Assembly (NCBI RefSeq): GCF_012027725.1
Contig: NZ_SJOU01000002.1
Coordinates: 62,001 to 126,000 of the forward strand
DNA length: 64,000 nt
Source: Olsenella sp. SW781
Lineage (GTDB): Bacteria; Actinomycetota; Coriobacteriia; Coriobacteriales; Atopobiaceae
Reading direction: 5' to 3'
Shown: positions 33,378 to 42,125 of the stretch, piece by piece
How positions within the stretch are numbered: the stretch's first letter is position 1
Layout of the letters: every line of letters begins with the position of its first letter
Program-made: the position numbers and the translations under genes
The notes under the pieces: generated by a model
The model's database searches: none
What the model was told of the DNA's origin: nothing
The model's input: the letters and a program-made list of their open reading frames with translations, nothing else

Positions 33378-34214
33378 ATGCGCGTGACGGTGCTGATGGA
33401 GAACTCGACGCCCTCGAGCCGCCTGCGGGCGCGCCACGGCCTCTCGCTCTGGCTCGAGCTTGCGGACGGCCGGCGCGCGCTCTTCGACATGGGGCCGGAC
33501 GACGGGTTTCTCGCCAACGCCCGCGCGCTCGGCGTGGACGTGACCGAGGCCGACTTCGCGGTGGTGAGCCATGGCCACTACGACCACGGAGGCGGGCTCG
33601 GGGCGTTTCTCGGGGCATGCTCGGCGGCGGGGCGCAAGGTACCGGTCTTCGTGCGCGAGCACGCTTTCGAGGAGCACGCGTCGGGGACGCCGGGGCGCCA
33701 TCATGCCATCGGGCTCGACCCCGCCCTTGCGGCGGACCCTCGCGTGCGCACGGTGGGGGAGCGCCACGCCCTGGGCGGTGGCATCACGCTGTTCACCACG
33801 CGGCTGCGCTCCCACCCCGTCGCGCGCTCGAACGCCCGCCTCATGGAGCGGCGCGCCGGCGCGCTCGAGCCCGACCGGTTCCTGCACGAGCAGAGCCTTC
33901 TGGTCGAGGAGGAGGGGCGCCGCACGCTGGTCTCGGGCTGCTCGCACGGGGGCATCCTGAACCTCATGGACGAGGCGGAGGCAATCGCCGGAGCGCCGCT
34001 CGACGCAGTCGTCGCGGGCTTCCACCTCATGGACCCGAGCGGCGGCACCGTCGAGGACGAGGCCCTCACGCGCGCGCTCGCGGCGGAGCTCGCCGCGCGC
34101 GGGGCGAGCTACTCCACGTTCCACTGCACCGGCACCGACGCCTTCGCCATCCTGCGAGACGGGCTCGGCGGGCGGGTGCGCTACCTTCACGTGGGGAGCC
34201 GGGCGGAGCTGTGA
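33378..34214 (+). CDS. Metallo-beta-lactamase-fold protein (DHPPS-like group)
   Basis: 278 residues. SHGHYDHGGGL carries the metal site (His65, His67, Asp69, His70); further ligands in EHAF, GCSHGGILN and FHLMDP. This arrangement fits the MBL group annotated as 7,8-dihydropterin-6-methyl-4-(ribofuranosyl)aminobenzene 5'-phosphate synthase-like. That activity is not proven for bacterial members. No partner gene is adjacent. Confidence 0.82.
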   Translation: MRVTVLMENSTPSSRLRARHGLSLWLELADGRRALFDMGPDDGFLANARALGVDVTEADFAVVSHGHYDHGGGLGAFLGACSAAGRKVPVFVREHAFEEHASGTPGRHHAIGLDPALAADPRVRTVGERHALGGGITLFTTRLRSHPVARSNARLMERRAGALEPDRFLHEQSLLVEEEGRRTLVSGCSHGGILNLMDEAEAIAGAPLDAVVAGFHLMDPSGGTVEDEALTRALAAELAARGASYSTFHCTGTDAFAILRDGLGGRVRYLHVGSRAEL

Positions 34215-34242
34215 GGCGCCGCGCCGCGCGTGGCGGGAGGGG

Positions 34243-34635
34243 CTACGCCGTGTGGCGCAGGCCCTCGAACTTCTCCTCGTCGGTCATCTTCGCCTTGCCG
34301 TCGAGGGCCTCGATCGAGCGCTCGACCGTGGCGATGAGGCGGTCGGTCTCCTCGTGCTCGGCGCGAAGCGCCTCGAGCTGCTGGGCGAGCGCGGCGCGGC
34401 GCGCCTCGCGGTTGCCCTTGAGCAGGGGGGCGATGTCGGAGAGCGGCGCGCCCATGCGGCGGAACAGCAGGATCTCCTGCAGGCGGTCGACGTCCTTGGG
34501 CCCGTAGTGGCGATACCTGCTGTGCGCGTCGCGCGACGGGTGGAGCAGGCCGAGCTGGTCGTAGTGGCGCAGGGTGAATACCGTGACCCCGGCGAGGTCC
34601 GCGAGCTCGCCGACGGTGTAGCCTTGTGCGTTCAT
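34243..34635 (-). CDS. MerR-family regulator, TipA-like, truncated after the HTH/coiled-coil
   Basis: 130 residues. The MerR HTH and wing are complete (YTVGELADLAGVTVFTLRHY, then SRYRHYGPKDVDRLQEIL), followed by the dimerising coiled coil. The protein then reads KMTDEEKFEGLRHTA and stops. In TipA-like regulators MTDEEKFEG(F) is the first strand of the TipAS drug-sensing domain, which normally continues for ~110 residues, so the sensor appears lost. The next gene is convergent only 28 bp away and carries no remnant. It may still bind DNA as a TipAL-N-like repressor or anti-activator. Confidence 0.82.
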   Translation of the reverse strand: MNAQGYTVGELADLAGVTVFTLRHYDQLGLLHPSRDAHSRYRHYGPKDVDRLQEILLFRRMGAPLSDIAPLLKGNREARRAALAQQLEALRAEHEETDRLIATVERSIEALDGKAKMTDEEKFEGLRHTA

Positions 34636-34762
34636 GAGGGTCTCCTTTCCTGTGACCTCAGGGTAGACGGCGACGCAACGTCGGCGTCAAGCGAGAAGAA
34701 CCTGCGAGTTTCGCGTCGTCGGCGCCGCTATACTCGTCTCAGTGAACCGGACGGGAGGCCCC

Positions 34763-34969
34763 ATGTCACAGACCCTCATCAGGATCGCCGCGATCCTGCT
34801 CGCGGCGGCGGTCATATCGCTTATCGTGTCCTTCGTGGTGAACGTCGTCCTCGGCGCCCTGAGCCTGCTGCCGATCGTGCTCGTGGGGCTCGCGGTGCTG
34901 TTCTTCGCGAAGGGCGGCAAGGTCCGCATCGAGTTCCCGGACAGGCGCCTGCCCGGGAAGCGCGACTAG
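34763..34969 (+). CDS. Small two-helix membrane protein
   Basis: 68 residues from ATG 34763 with GGGAGG upstream. Two hydrophobic helices (IRIAAILLAAAVISLIVSFV and LLPIVLVGLAVLFFA) are followed by a basic tail (KVRIEFPDRRLPGKRD). No family recognised. TATACT at 34729-34734 is a possible -10. The Nudix gene follows after 7 bp, likely in the same transcript. Confidence 0.65.
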   Translation: MSQTLIRIAAILLAAAVISLIVSFVVNVVLGALSLLPIVLVGLAVLFFAKGGKVRIEFPDRRLPGKRD

Positions 34970-34976
34970 GCGTCCC

Positions 34977-35486
34977 ATGGCGACGCCCGAGTTCATCCTG
35001 CGCCTGCGGGAGAAGATCGGCCACGACCTGCTGTGGCTCGTCGGCGTGACCGCCTACGTCGAGGATGCCGACGGCCGCGTCCTTCTGGGCCGCCGGGCCG
35101 ACACGGGTGAGTGGGCGCTCGTCTACGGCATCAACGAGCCGGGCGAGGAGCCGGCGGACACCGTCGTGCGCGAGGTCGCCGAGGAGACCGGGGTGGACGT
35201 GGATCCGCTCGAGCTCGTGAGCGTGCGCGCCGCCGACCACGTCACCACCTATGCCAACGGCGACAGGACGCAGTACCTGGACCTCACGTTCACCTGCCGC
35301 GTCACCCCGGGCGGCAGCTCCGCGCCGCGCGTGGCCGACGACGAGAGCCTGGAGGTGGGGTGGTTCGCCACGGACGCGCTCCCGGAGCCGCTCGCCGCCT
35401 CGACGGCGGAGCGCATGGCCGTCGTCGCCGAGTTCCGCCGGCGCCGCGCCGCCGGCGACTCCCATGCCCTCTTCTTCCGCTCCTGA
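34977..35486 (+). CDS. Nudix hydrolase
   Basis: 169 residues. The Nudix box is intact: G-x5-E-x7-REVAEETGV beginning GINEPGE, giving the metal-binding glutamates. The N-terminal segment LVGVTAYVEDADGRVLLGRR is the first strand pair. It hydrolyses a nucleoside diphosphate linked to another group; the substrate is unknown. The ribosome site is weak and translation may depend on the gene 7 bp upstream. Confidence 0.88.
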   Translation: MATPEFILRLREKIGHDLLWLVGVTAYVEDADGRVLLGRRADTGEWALVYGINEPGEEPADTVVREVAEETGVDVDPLELVSVRAADHVTTYANGDRTQYLDLTFTCRVTPGGSSAPRVADDESLEVGWFATDALPEPLAASTAERMAVVAEFRRRRAAGDSHALFFRS

Positions 35487-35513
35487 CGAAGGCGGCTGAC
35501 GCAAGGGGGTTGT

Positions 35514-35621
35514 AGCGAGAACCGAGAGCGGCCTGCCCCGGCATCCCGAAGAGAAGTTCCGCGCAGCGCACTTCTCGAAGGGATGCCGGGGCAGGCCGAC
35601 CCCCGCGAGGTCCTTCTCGCT
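35514..35621 (-). terminator. Duplicated long hairpin at the end of ABC exporter operon 1
   Basis: GCCTGCCCCGGCATCCC (35531-35547) pairs perfectly with 35580-35596, an inner GAGAAG/CTTCTC extends it, and outer AGCGAGAACC pairs with GGTCCTTCTCGCT at the gene stop. A near copy lies at 39996-40102 after operon 2, so it was duplicated with the operon. Confidence 0.75.
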
Positions 35622-37548
35622 ACTCGAGCTCGAAGGCCCCGGTGTAGAGCTGGTAGTAGGTCCCCTTCTTGGCGATGAGCTCGTCGTGCGTGCCGCGCTC
35701 GATGATGCGGCCGTGGTCGAGCACGATGATGACGTCGGAGTTGCGCACGGTGGAGAGCCGGTGCGCGATGACGAACGTCGTGCGCCCGGTCATGAGCGCG
35801 TCCATGCCGCGCTGGACGATGGCCTCGGTGCGCGTGTCGATCGAGCTCGTGGCCTCGTCGAGCACCATGACCGGCGGGTCCGCGACCGCGGCGCGCGCGA
35901 TGGAGAGGAGCTGTCGCTGGCCCTGGGACAGGTTGGTGCCGTTGTCCGTGAGCATGGTCTCGTAGCCGTCCGGCAGGCGCCTTACGAAGTCGTCGGCCCC
36001 GGCCAGGCGCGCGGCGGCGATGCACTCCTCGTCGGTGGCGTCGAGCCGGCCGTAGCGGATGTTGTCCATGACGGTGCCCGTGAAGAGGTTCACGTCCTGG
36101 AGTACCACGCCGAGCGAGCGCCTGAGGTCCGGCTTCTTGATCTTGTTGATGTTGATCCCGTCGTAGCGGATCTTGCCGTCCTCGATGTCGTAGAAGCGGT
36201 TGAGAAGGTTGGTGATCGTGGTCTTTCCCGCGCCCGTGGCGCCGACGAAGGCGACCTTCTGGCCGGGCTTGGCGTAGAGCGAGACGTCGTGCAGGACCGT
36301 GTGGCCCGGCTCGTAGGCAAAGTCGACGCCGAAGAGGCGCACGTCGCCCGCGAGCGGGGTGTAGGTGACGGTGCCGTCGGCCTGGTGCGGGTGCTTCCAC
36401 GCCCACTGGCCGGCCCAGTGCCCGTCGCGGCGCTGGCACTCGCGCACGGTGCCGTCCTGGTCGATCGTGCAGGCCACGAGCTCGACGTAGCCCTCGTCCT
36501 GCTCGGGCTCCTCGTCGATGAGCTCGAAGATGCGCTCGGCCCCCGCGAGGCCCATGACCACGGAGTTCACCTGGTTGGATATCTGGCCGATCTGGTTGGC
36601 GAACTGCTTGGTCATGTTGAGGAAGGGCACGCCCACGGCGATGGTGAGCGGCAGCCCCGAGATGGCGGGGTTGGGGATGCCGAGCACCAGGAAGACGCCG
36701 ATGGCCACGGCGACGATCACGTAGAGCAGGTTGCCGGCGTTCATGAGGATGGGCATGAGCGTGTTCGCGTAGGAGTTGGCCGTGCAGGCGGCGTCCTGGT
36801 ACTCGTCGTTGAGCTCGTCGAACGCGCGCTCGATCTGGCGCTCGTGGGAGAACACCTTGACGACCTTCTCGCCGTTCATGACCTCCTCGACGAGGCCCTC
36901 CACGGCCGCCACGGCACGCTGCGTGCGCAGGAAGTTCCTCGCCGAGCGGCTCGCGAGCGTCTTGCCGAGAAGCGCCATGATGACCGCGCCGCCCACCACG
37001 ACGAGCGTGAGCGGCAGACTGTACCAGAGCATGATGCAGCCGACGGAGCAGAGCATGAGCATCGTGAGGAAGAGCTGGGGGAGCGACTGGGCGATCATCT
37101 GGCGCATGGCGTCGATGTCGTTGGTGTAGTAGCTCATGACGTCGCCGTGCTGGTGCGTGTCGAAGTACCTGATAGGCAGGTCCTGCATGTGGTCGAACAT
37201 GAGGCAGCGGAACTTCTTGAGCGAGCCCTGGGTGATGATGGCCATGCACTGCTGCCACACGGCGTTGCAGATGAGGCTCGCAAAGTAGAGCACGGCGAGG
37301 ATGGCGGCGTTGGTGAAGATCTGCGGCTGCGCCGTGGCCCAGTCGCCGGACTCCCAGGTCTGCCCCACGACGGTGAGCGCCCGCTCCATGAAGACGTTCG
37401 GCATCGCCTGGACGACGCACTGGACGAGGATGCAGCACGCGACGGCCGGCAGCATGACCGGGTAGAAGCCGCGCAGCATCCTGAGGACCCTGAGGGCGGT
37501 CCTGCCCATGGACTTGGGGGCCCGCCCGCGGTGCATGTTCCTACTCAT
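35620..37548 (-). CDS. Heterodimeric ABC exporter subunit, catalytically competent ATPase (operon 1)
   Basis: 642 residues: six-helix exporter domain (about 20-330), then a family-specific insert of ~65 residues (DEGYVELVACTIDQDGTV... WAGQWAWKHP), then the ATPase with Walker A GATGAGKTT, signature NLSQGQRQ, Walker B VMVLDEATSS and H-loop IAHRLST. All catalytic residues are present. Its start overlaps the stop of the partner gene by 8 bp. The pair most resembles multidrug/peptide exporters of the BmrCD/TM287-288 type. Regulated with the MarR gene at the head of the operon. Confidence 0.9.
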   Translation of the reverse strand: MSRNMHRGRAPKSMGRTALRVLRMLRGFYPVMLPAVACCILVQCVVQAMPNVFMERALTVVGQTWESGDWATAQPQIFTNAAILAVLYFASLICNAVWQQCMAIITQGSLKKFRCLMFDHMQDLPIRYFDTHQHGDVMSYYTNDIDAMRQMIAQSLPQLFLTMLMLCSVGCIMLWYSLPLTLVVVGGAVIMALLGKTLASRSARNFLRTQRAVAAVEGLVEEVMNGEKVVKVFSHERQIERAFDELNDEYQDAACTANSYANTLMPILMNAGNLLYVIVAVAIGVFLVLGIPNPAISGLPLTIAVGVPFLNMTKQFANQIGQISNQVNSVVMGLAGAERIFELIDEEPEQDEGYVELVACTIDQDGTVRECQRRDGHWAGQWAWKHPHQADGTVTYTPLAGDVRLFGVDFAYEPGHTVLHDVSLYAKPGQKVAFVGATGAGKTTITNLLNRFYDIEDGKIRYDGININKIKKPDLRRSLGVVLQDVNLFTGTVMDNIRYGRLDATDEECIAAARLAGADDFVRRLPDGYETMLTDNGTNLSQGQRQLLSIARAAVADPPVMVLDEATSSIDTRTEAIVQRGMDALMTGRTTFVIAHRLSTVRNSDVIIVLDHGRIIERGTHDELIAKKGTYYQLYTGAFELE

Positions 37549-39391
37549 CGGCGCTCACCTCCAGCTCGCCGAGCTCGCGCTCGTCGTGGCTCTGCTTGTT
37601 CTGGGAGAGGTAGACCTCCCGGTAGATGGCGTTCCGGCGCAGGAGCTCCTCGTGGGTGCCGATGTCGTCGATGGTGCCGGAGTCCATGACCACGATGCGG
37701 TCGGCGTCCTCGACGCTCGAGGTGCGCTGGGCGATGATGATCTTGGTGGTCTCGGGCAGGTAGTTGCGGAACCCCTCGCGGATGAGCCGGTCGGTCTTGG
37801 TGTCGACGGCCGAGGTGGAGTCGTCGAGGATGAGGATCTTGGGGCGCTTGAGGAGTGCGCGCGCGATGCACAGGCGCTGCTTCTGGCCGCCCGAGACGTT
37901 GGTGCCGCCCTGCTCGATGTAGGTGTCGTACTTGTTGGGGAAGGTCTGGACGAACTCGTCCGCCTGGGCGAGGCGCGCCGCCTCGAGGACCTCCTCGTCG
38001 GTGGCGTGCTCGTTGCCCCAGCGCAGGTTCTCGGCGATGGTGCCCGAGAAGAGCACGTTCTTCTGGAGCACCATGGCGACGGCGTCGCGCAGCGTTTCGA
38101 GGTCGTAGTCGCGCACGTCGCGCCCGCCCACGCGGACGGACCCCTCCGTGACGTCATAGAGGCGCGGGATGAGCTGGACGAGGGTCGACTTGGCGGAGCC
38201 CGTCGACCCGATGACGCCGACGACCTCGCCGCTCCTGATGTGGAGGTCGATGTTGCGAAGGGCCTCGTGGTCCTTGTCGCCGCGATAGGAGAACCCGACG
38301 CCGTCGAAGTCGATCGATCCGTCGGCGACCTCGGTCACGGGGTCGGCGGGCTGGTCGATGGTGGTCTTGGCGTCGAGGACCTCGTAGATGCGGCGCGCGT
38401 TCTCCTCGCTCATGACGACCTGGGCGAAAATCATCGACAGCATCATGAGCTGCATGAGCATCATGAAGCCGTAGGTGATGAGCGATGAGAACTGTCCAAC
38501 GTCGAGCAGCTCGCCGCGCGTGGAGACGATGGCGAAGGAGCCGGCGTAGATCACGAAGACCATGACCGTGTAGATGCAGAAGTTCATGATCGGCGCGTTG
38601 AGGGCGAGGATGCGCTCCGCGTAGGTGAAGTCGTTCTGGACCTCGGTCGCGGCGCGGTCGTACTTCTCCTTCTCGTAGTCCTCGCGGACGTAGGACTTGA
38701 CCACGCGGATGCCGGCGAGGTTCTCCTCGGCGCGCTCGTTCAGGGCGTCGTACTTGCGGAAGATGCGCCGGAACACGGGCACGACCTTGCGGATCACGGT
38801 GAGCAGGGCGACCGCCAGCACCGGGATGATGACCACGAAGACGAGGGCGAGCCACCCGGCCATGCTGTAGGCCGCGATGAACGCGAGCACGAGCATGAAC
38901 GGCGAGCGGATGGCGGTGCGGATGAGCATCATGTAGGCCATCTGGACGTTCATGACGTCGGTGGTGATGCGCGTCACGAGCGACGAGCTCGAGAAGCGGT
39001 CGATCACGGCGAACGAGAAGGTCTGGATGTTGTAGAACATGTCCTTGCGGAGGTTCTTCGCAAAGCCGGTCGAGGCCTTCGCGCACGTGAGGCCGGCCGC
39101 GGCGCCGAAGGCGAGCGAGACGAGCGCCATGAGCGCGAGCACGCCTCCCGTGGAGAGGATCTGGCTCAGGTCGGCGCCGGACTTGATGGCGTCGATGAGG
39201 TCGGCCGTGTAGAGCGGGATCATGACCTCGAAGACGACCTCCCCGAGGACGAGCAGCGGCGTGACGACGGCCGCGGTCTTGTACTCGCGCACGCTCTCGG
39301 TGAGCTTGCGGCCCACCGTCGCGTAGTTCACGTGCGCGGCGGTCTTGACGAACTCCTGGTCCATGACGGGCTTCTTCGGCAGCAGGCTCAT
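37541..39391 (-). CDS. Heterodimeric ABC exporter subunit with degenerate ATP site (operon 1)
   Basis: 616 residues: exporter domain (about 20-340) and ATPase. Walker A is GSTGSAKST, Walker B ends LILDDSTS (Asp instead of catalytic Glu) and the H-loop His is Gln (IIIAQRTSS), while the signature VSGGQKQRL is intact. These are the standard changes of the non-catalytic partner in asymmetric exporters. It overlaps the MarR gene by 4 bp at its start and the catalytic subunit gene by 8 bp at its end. Confidence 0.9.
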   Translation of the reverse strand: MSLLPKKPVMDQEFVKTAAHVNYATVGRKLTESVREYKTAAVVTPLLVLGEVVFEVMIPLYTADLIDAIKSGADLSQILSTGGVLALMALVSLAFGAAAGLTCAKASTGFAKNLRKDMFYNIQTFSFAVIDRFSSSSLVTRITTDVMNVQMAYMMLIRTAIRSPFMLVLAFIAAYSMAGWLALVFVVIIPVLAVALLTVIRKVVPVFRRIFRKYDALNERAEENLAGIRVVKSYVREDYEKEKYDRAATEVQNDFTYAERILALNAPIMNFCIYTVMVFVIYAGSFAIVSTRGELLDVGQFSSLITYGFMMLMQLMMLSMIFAQVVMSEENARRIYEVLDAKTTIDQPADPVTEVADGSIDFDGVGFSYRGDKDHEALRNIDLHIRSGEVVGVIGSTGSAKSTLVQLIPRLYDVTEGSVRVGGRDVRDYDLETLRDAVAMVLQKNVLFSGTIAENLRWGNEHATDEEVLEAARLAQADEFVQTFPNKYDTYIEQGGTNVSGGQKQRLCIARALLKRPKILILDDSTSAVDTKTDRLIREGFRNYLPETTKIIIAQRTSSVEDADRIVVMDSGTIDDIGTHEELLRRNAIYREVYLSQNKQSHDERELGELEVSADE

Positions 39392-39852
39392 CGGTCGTCA
39401 CCCCTCTTCTCGGCCTCGATCTCCATCCAGCGGGCGGCCACGCGGTCGAGCGTGCTGGCGAGCTGCGCGGTCTCCTCGGGGGAGAGGCAGTCGAAGGCGA
39501 GCCTCTCGAACTCCTCGCGCGTGCGCAGCACCTCGCGCGCCCGCTCCGTCCCCGGCCCGGTGAGCGTCACCGTGAGCTGGCGGCGGTCGGTCTCCGAGCG
39601 CTCTCGCTCGACGAGGCCCTCGGCCTCGAGCTTGGCGATGACCTCGGAGAGCGAGGCGGACGTGATGCACGACGCCTCCTGGAGGTCGCGCTGCGTCATC
39701 CTCCCCTCGTGGGCGAGAAGCTCCACGAGGATGTGCTGCTTCCCGTTCCTGCCGCCCCAGTGCACGTGGAGGTAGTAGCCAAAGTACCCGAGGTTGCGCA
39801 TGATGTGCAGCGCCTCGCTCTCCGGCCGCTCGTCGTCCCCCTTCTCACACAC
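39388..39852 (-). CDS. MarR-family regulator of the exporter operons
   Basis: 154 residues from GTG 39852, chosen because AAGGAGG lies 5 nt upstream; a TTG at 39924 lies in the operator. The winged HTH is clear: RMTQRDLQEASCITSASLSE, KLEAEGLVERERSETDRRQL, LTGPGTERAREVL. Its operon promoter and that of the second exporter operon share a GGTACC-N16-GGTACC operator, so it likely represses both. Confidence 0.88.
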   Translation of the reverse strand: MCEKGDDERPESEALHIMRNLGYFGYYLHVHWGGRNGKQHILVELLAHEGRMTQRDLQEASCITSASLSEVIAKLEAEGLVERERSETDRRQLTVTLTGPGTERAREVLRTREEFERLAFDCLSPEETAQLASTLDRVAARWMEIEAEKRGDDR

Positions 39853-39918
39853 GGCAGCCTCCTTCCTTCCCGAATCTGAAAACGTTCCAGACCACACTCT
39901 GAGACCCTCGCGCGGGGA

Positions 39919-39954
39919 AGTCAAGGTACCATGCGAAAAATCTCACGGTACCGA
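39919..39954 (-). promoter_or_regulatory. MarR operator and -35 of exporter operon 1
   Basis: GGTACC at 39925-39930 and 39947-39952 flank 16 bp, and the inner bases are partly dyadic. Read on the minus strand, the left GGTACC runs straight into TTGACT (39919-39924), a good -35. Matches the operator at 44018-44049 in half sites and spacing. Confidence 0.6.
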
Positions 39955-39995
39955 GCGATGCGACCCAACGTCGCATCAGATATCAGGACGGTCGC

Positions 39996-40102
39996 AGCGA
40001 GAACCGAAGACGGCCGGCCCCGGCATCCCGAGGAGAAGCTCCGCGCAGCGCGCTTCTCGAGGGATGCCGGGGCCGGCCGACCCGTGCGAGGTCCTTCTCG
40101 CT
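39996..40102 (-). terminator. Duplicated long hairpin at the end of ABC exporter operon 2
   Basis: GGCCGGCCCCGGCATCCC (40012-40029) pairs perfectly with 40061-40078, with the same inner GAGAAG/CTTCTC and outer AGCGAGAACC/GGTCCTTCTCGCT arms as the copy at 35514-35621. Confidence 0.75.
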
Positions 40103-42125
40103 ACTCGAGCTCGAAGGCTCCGGTGTAGAGCTGGTAGTACGTGCCCCTCTTGGCGATGAGCTCGTCGTGGCTGCCGCGCTCGATGATGCGGCCGTGGTCC
40201 AGGACGATGATCGCGTCGGAGTTCTGCACCGTCGAGAGGCGGTGCGCGATGACGAACGTCGTGCGCCCGGTCATGAGCGCGTCCATGCCGCGCTGGACGA
40301 TGGCCTCGGTGTGCGTGTCGATGGAGGACGTGGCCTCGTCGAGGATCATGACGGGCGGGTCCGCCACGGCGCAGCGGGCGATGGAGAGGAGCTGCCGCTG
40401 GCCCTGGGACAGGTTGGAGCCGTTGTCCGTGAGCATCGTGTTGTAGCCGTCCGGAAGGCGCTTGATGAAGCCGTCGGCGCCCACGAGGCGCGCCGCGGCC
40501 ATGCACTCCTCGTCGGTGGCGTCGAGCCGTCCGAAGCGGATGTTGTCCATGACGGTGCCCGTGAAGAGGTTCACGTCCTGGAGCACCACGCCCAGGGAAC
40601 GGCGCAGGTCGCTCTTCTTGATCTTGTTGATGTTGATCCCGTCGTAGCGGATCTTGCCGTCCTCGATGTCGTAGAAGCGGTTGATGAGGTTCGTGATCGT
40701 GGTCTTGCCCGCTCCGGTGGCGCCGACGAAGGCGACCTTCTGGCCGGGCTTCGCCCACACGCTCACGTCGTGCAGGACGGTGTGGCCCTTGCGGTAGGCG
40801 AAGTCGACGTCGAAGAGGCGCACGTCGCCCGCGAGCGGGGTGTAGGTGAGCGACCCGTCGCCGTGCGGGTGGCGCCACGCCCACTGGCCGGCCCAGTTCT
40901 CGGAGCGGCGGTCGCACTCGGTGACGTTGCCCTCGCGGTCGATGGTGCAGGCCACGAGCTCCACGTAGCCCTCGTCCTGCTCCACGGGCTCGTCCATGAG
41001 CTCGAAGATGCGCTCGGCGCCCGCGAGGCCCATGACCACGGAGTTGATCTGCTGGGAGATCTGGCCGATCTGGCCGGCGAACTGCTTGGTCATGTTGAGG
41101 AACGGCGCCGTGACGGCAATCGAGAAGGGCAGGCCCGAGATGGAGAGGTTGGGCACGCCGGTCTCGATGAACACGCCGCCCACGAGCGCCACGATGACGT
41201 AGATCAGGTTGCCGAGGTTCATGAGGATGGGGCCGAGCGTGTTGGTGTACATGTTGGCGGCGCGGCTCGCCTCGAAGAGCCTGCGGTTGAGCACGTCGAA
41301 GTCGTCCTGGGCGGCGTCCTCGTGGCAGAAGACCTTGACCACGCGCTGGCCGTTCATGACCTCCTCGACGTGGCCCTCCACGACGCCGATCTCCTTCTGC
41401 TGCGCCACGAAGTTGCGCGCGGAGCGAGAGCCCAGCACCTTGGTCATGTACGACATGAACAGGACGCCCGCCACGATGACCGCGGCCATCCACGCGCTGT
41501 AGTAGATCATCACCGAGAAGACCGAGATGAGGGTGACGAAGGTGAGCGTGATGTTGGGCAGCGACTGGCCGATCATCTGGCGCAGGGCGTCGATGTCGTT
41601 GGTGTAGTGGCTCATGATGTCGCCGCGCTGGTGCTGGTCGAAGTAGCTGATCGGCAGGTCCTGCATGTGGCCGAAGAGCCGCTCGCGGAACTTCTCGAGC
41701 GAGCCCTGCGTGATGATGGCCATCGCGCGGGTCCAGGTGAAGCTGAGCACGAGCGACACCACGTAGATGCCCACGAGCGTGAGCACGAGCGAGCCGATCT
41801 GGCCGGCGACGGCCTCCCAGTCGCCGCCCTCCCAGTGGGCGGTCACGATCTCGAGCGTGCGCTGCATGAACGTGGCGGGCAGGGCCGAGAGCACGGCCGA
41901 AACCACGATGCACAGGATCACGAGCGGGAGCATCCTGGGATAGAACGAGAAGAGCATCTTGATGAGGCGGCCGAGCGTCCTGCCGCGGCCCCCGCGCCTC
42001 TGCGGTCGGGCGACCTGGCGGCCGGCGACGTTCTGGCGCTCCGGCTCGCGCTCGGGCTCGGTGGGCTGGTTGGAGCCGGTCACGTTCTTGAGGATGTTCT
42101 CGGCGGAGTTGTTGTTAGCGGCCAT
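40101..42125 (-). CDS. Heterodimeric ABC exporter subunit, catalytically competent ATPase (operon 2)
   Basis: 674 residues from ATG 42125 (GGGAGGT upstream, inside the partner gene). Paralog of the gene at 35620, with the same exporter domain, the same DEGYVELVACTID insert and an ATPase with GATGAGKTT, NLSQGQRQ, VMILDEATSS and IAHRLST. An extra ~50-residue N-terminal, polar and Arg-rich segment (ENILKNVTGSNQPTEPERE) distinguishes it. It overlaps the partner gene by 11 bp. Confidence 0.9.
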   Translation of the reverse strand: MAANNNSAENILKNVTGSNQPTEPEREPERQNVAGRQVARPQRRGGRGRTLGRLIKMLFSFYPRMLPLVILCIVVSAVLSALPATFMQRTLEIVTAHWEGGDWEAVAGQIGSLVLTLVGIYVVSLVLSFTWTRAMAIITQGSLEKFRERLFGHMQDLPISYFDQHQRGDIMSHYTNDIDALRQMIGQSLPNITLTFVTLISVFSVMIYYSAWMAAVIVAGVLFMSYMTKVLGSRSARNFVAQQKEIGVVEGHVEEVMNGQRVVKVFCHEDAAQDDFDVLNRRLFEASRAANMYTNTLGPILMNLGNLIYVIVALVGGVFIETGVPNLSISGLPFSIAVTAPFLNMTKQFAGQIGQISQQINSVVMGLAGAERIFELMDEPVEQDEGYVELVACTIDREGNVTECDRRSENWAGQWAWRHPHGDGSLTYTPLAGDVRLFDVDFAYRKGHTVLHDVSVWAKPGQKVAFVGATGAGKTTITNLINRFYDIEDGKIRYDGININKIKKSDLRRSLGVVLQDVNLFTGTVMDNIRFGRLDATDEECMAAARLVGADGFIKRLPDGYNTMLTDNGSNLSQGQRQLLSIARCAVADPPVMILDEATSSIDTHTEAIVQRGMDALMTGRTTFVIAHRLSTVQNSDAIIVLDHGRIIERGSHDELIAKRGTYYQLYTGAFELE

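Noticed and set aside
37541-39391. Inactivated ABC ATPase pseudogene
   Set aside because: The altered Walker B and H-loop residues are typical of the non-catalytic partner in heterodimeric exporters, and the same changes occur in the paralog at 42115-43965.
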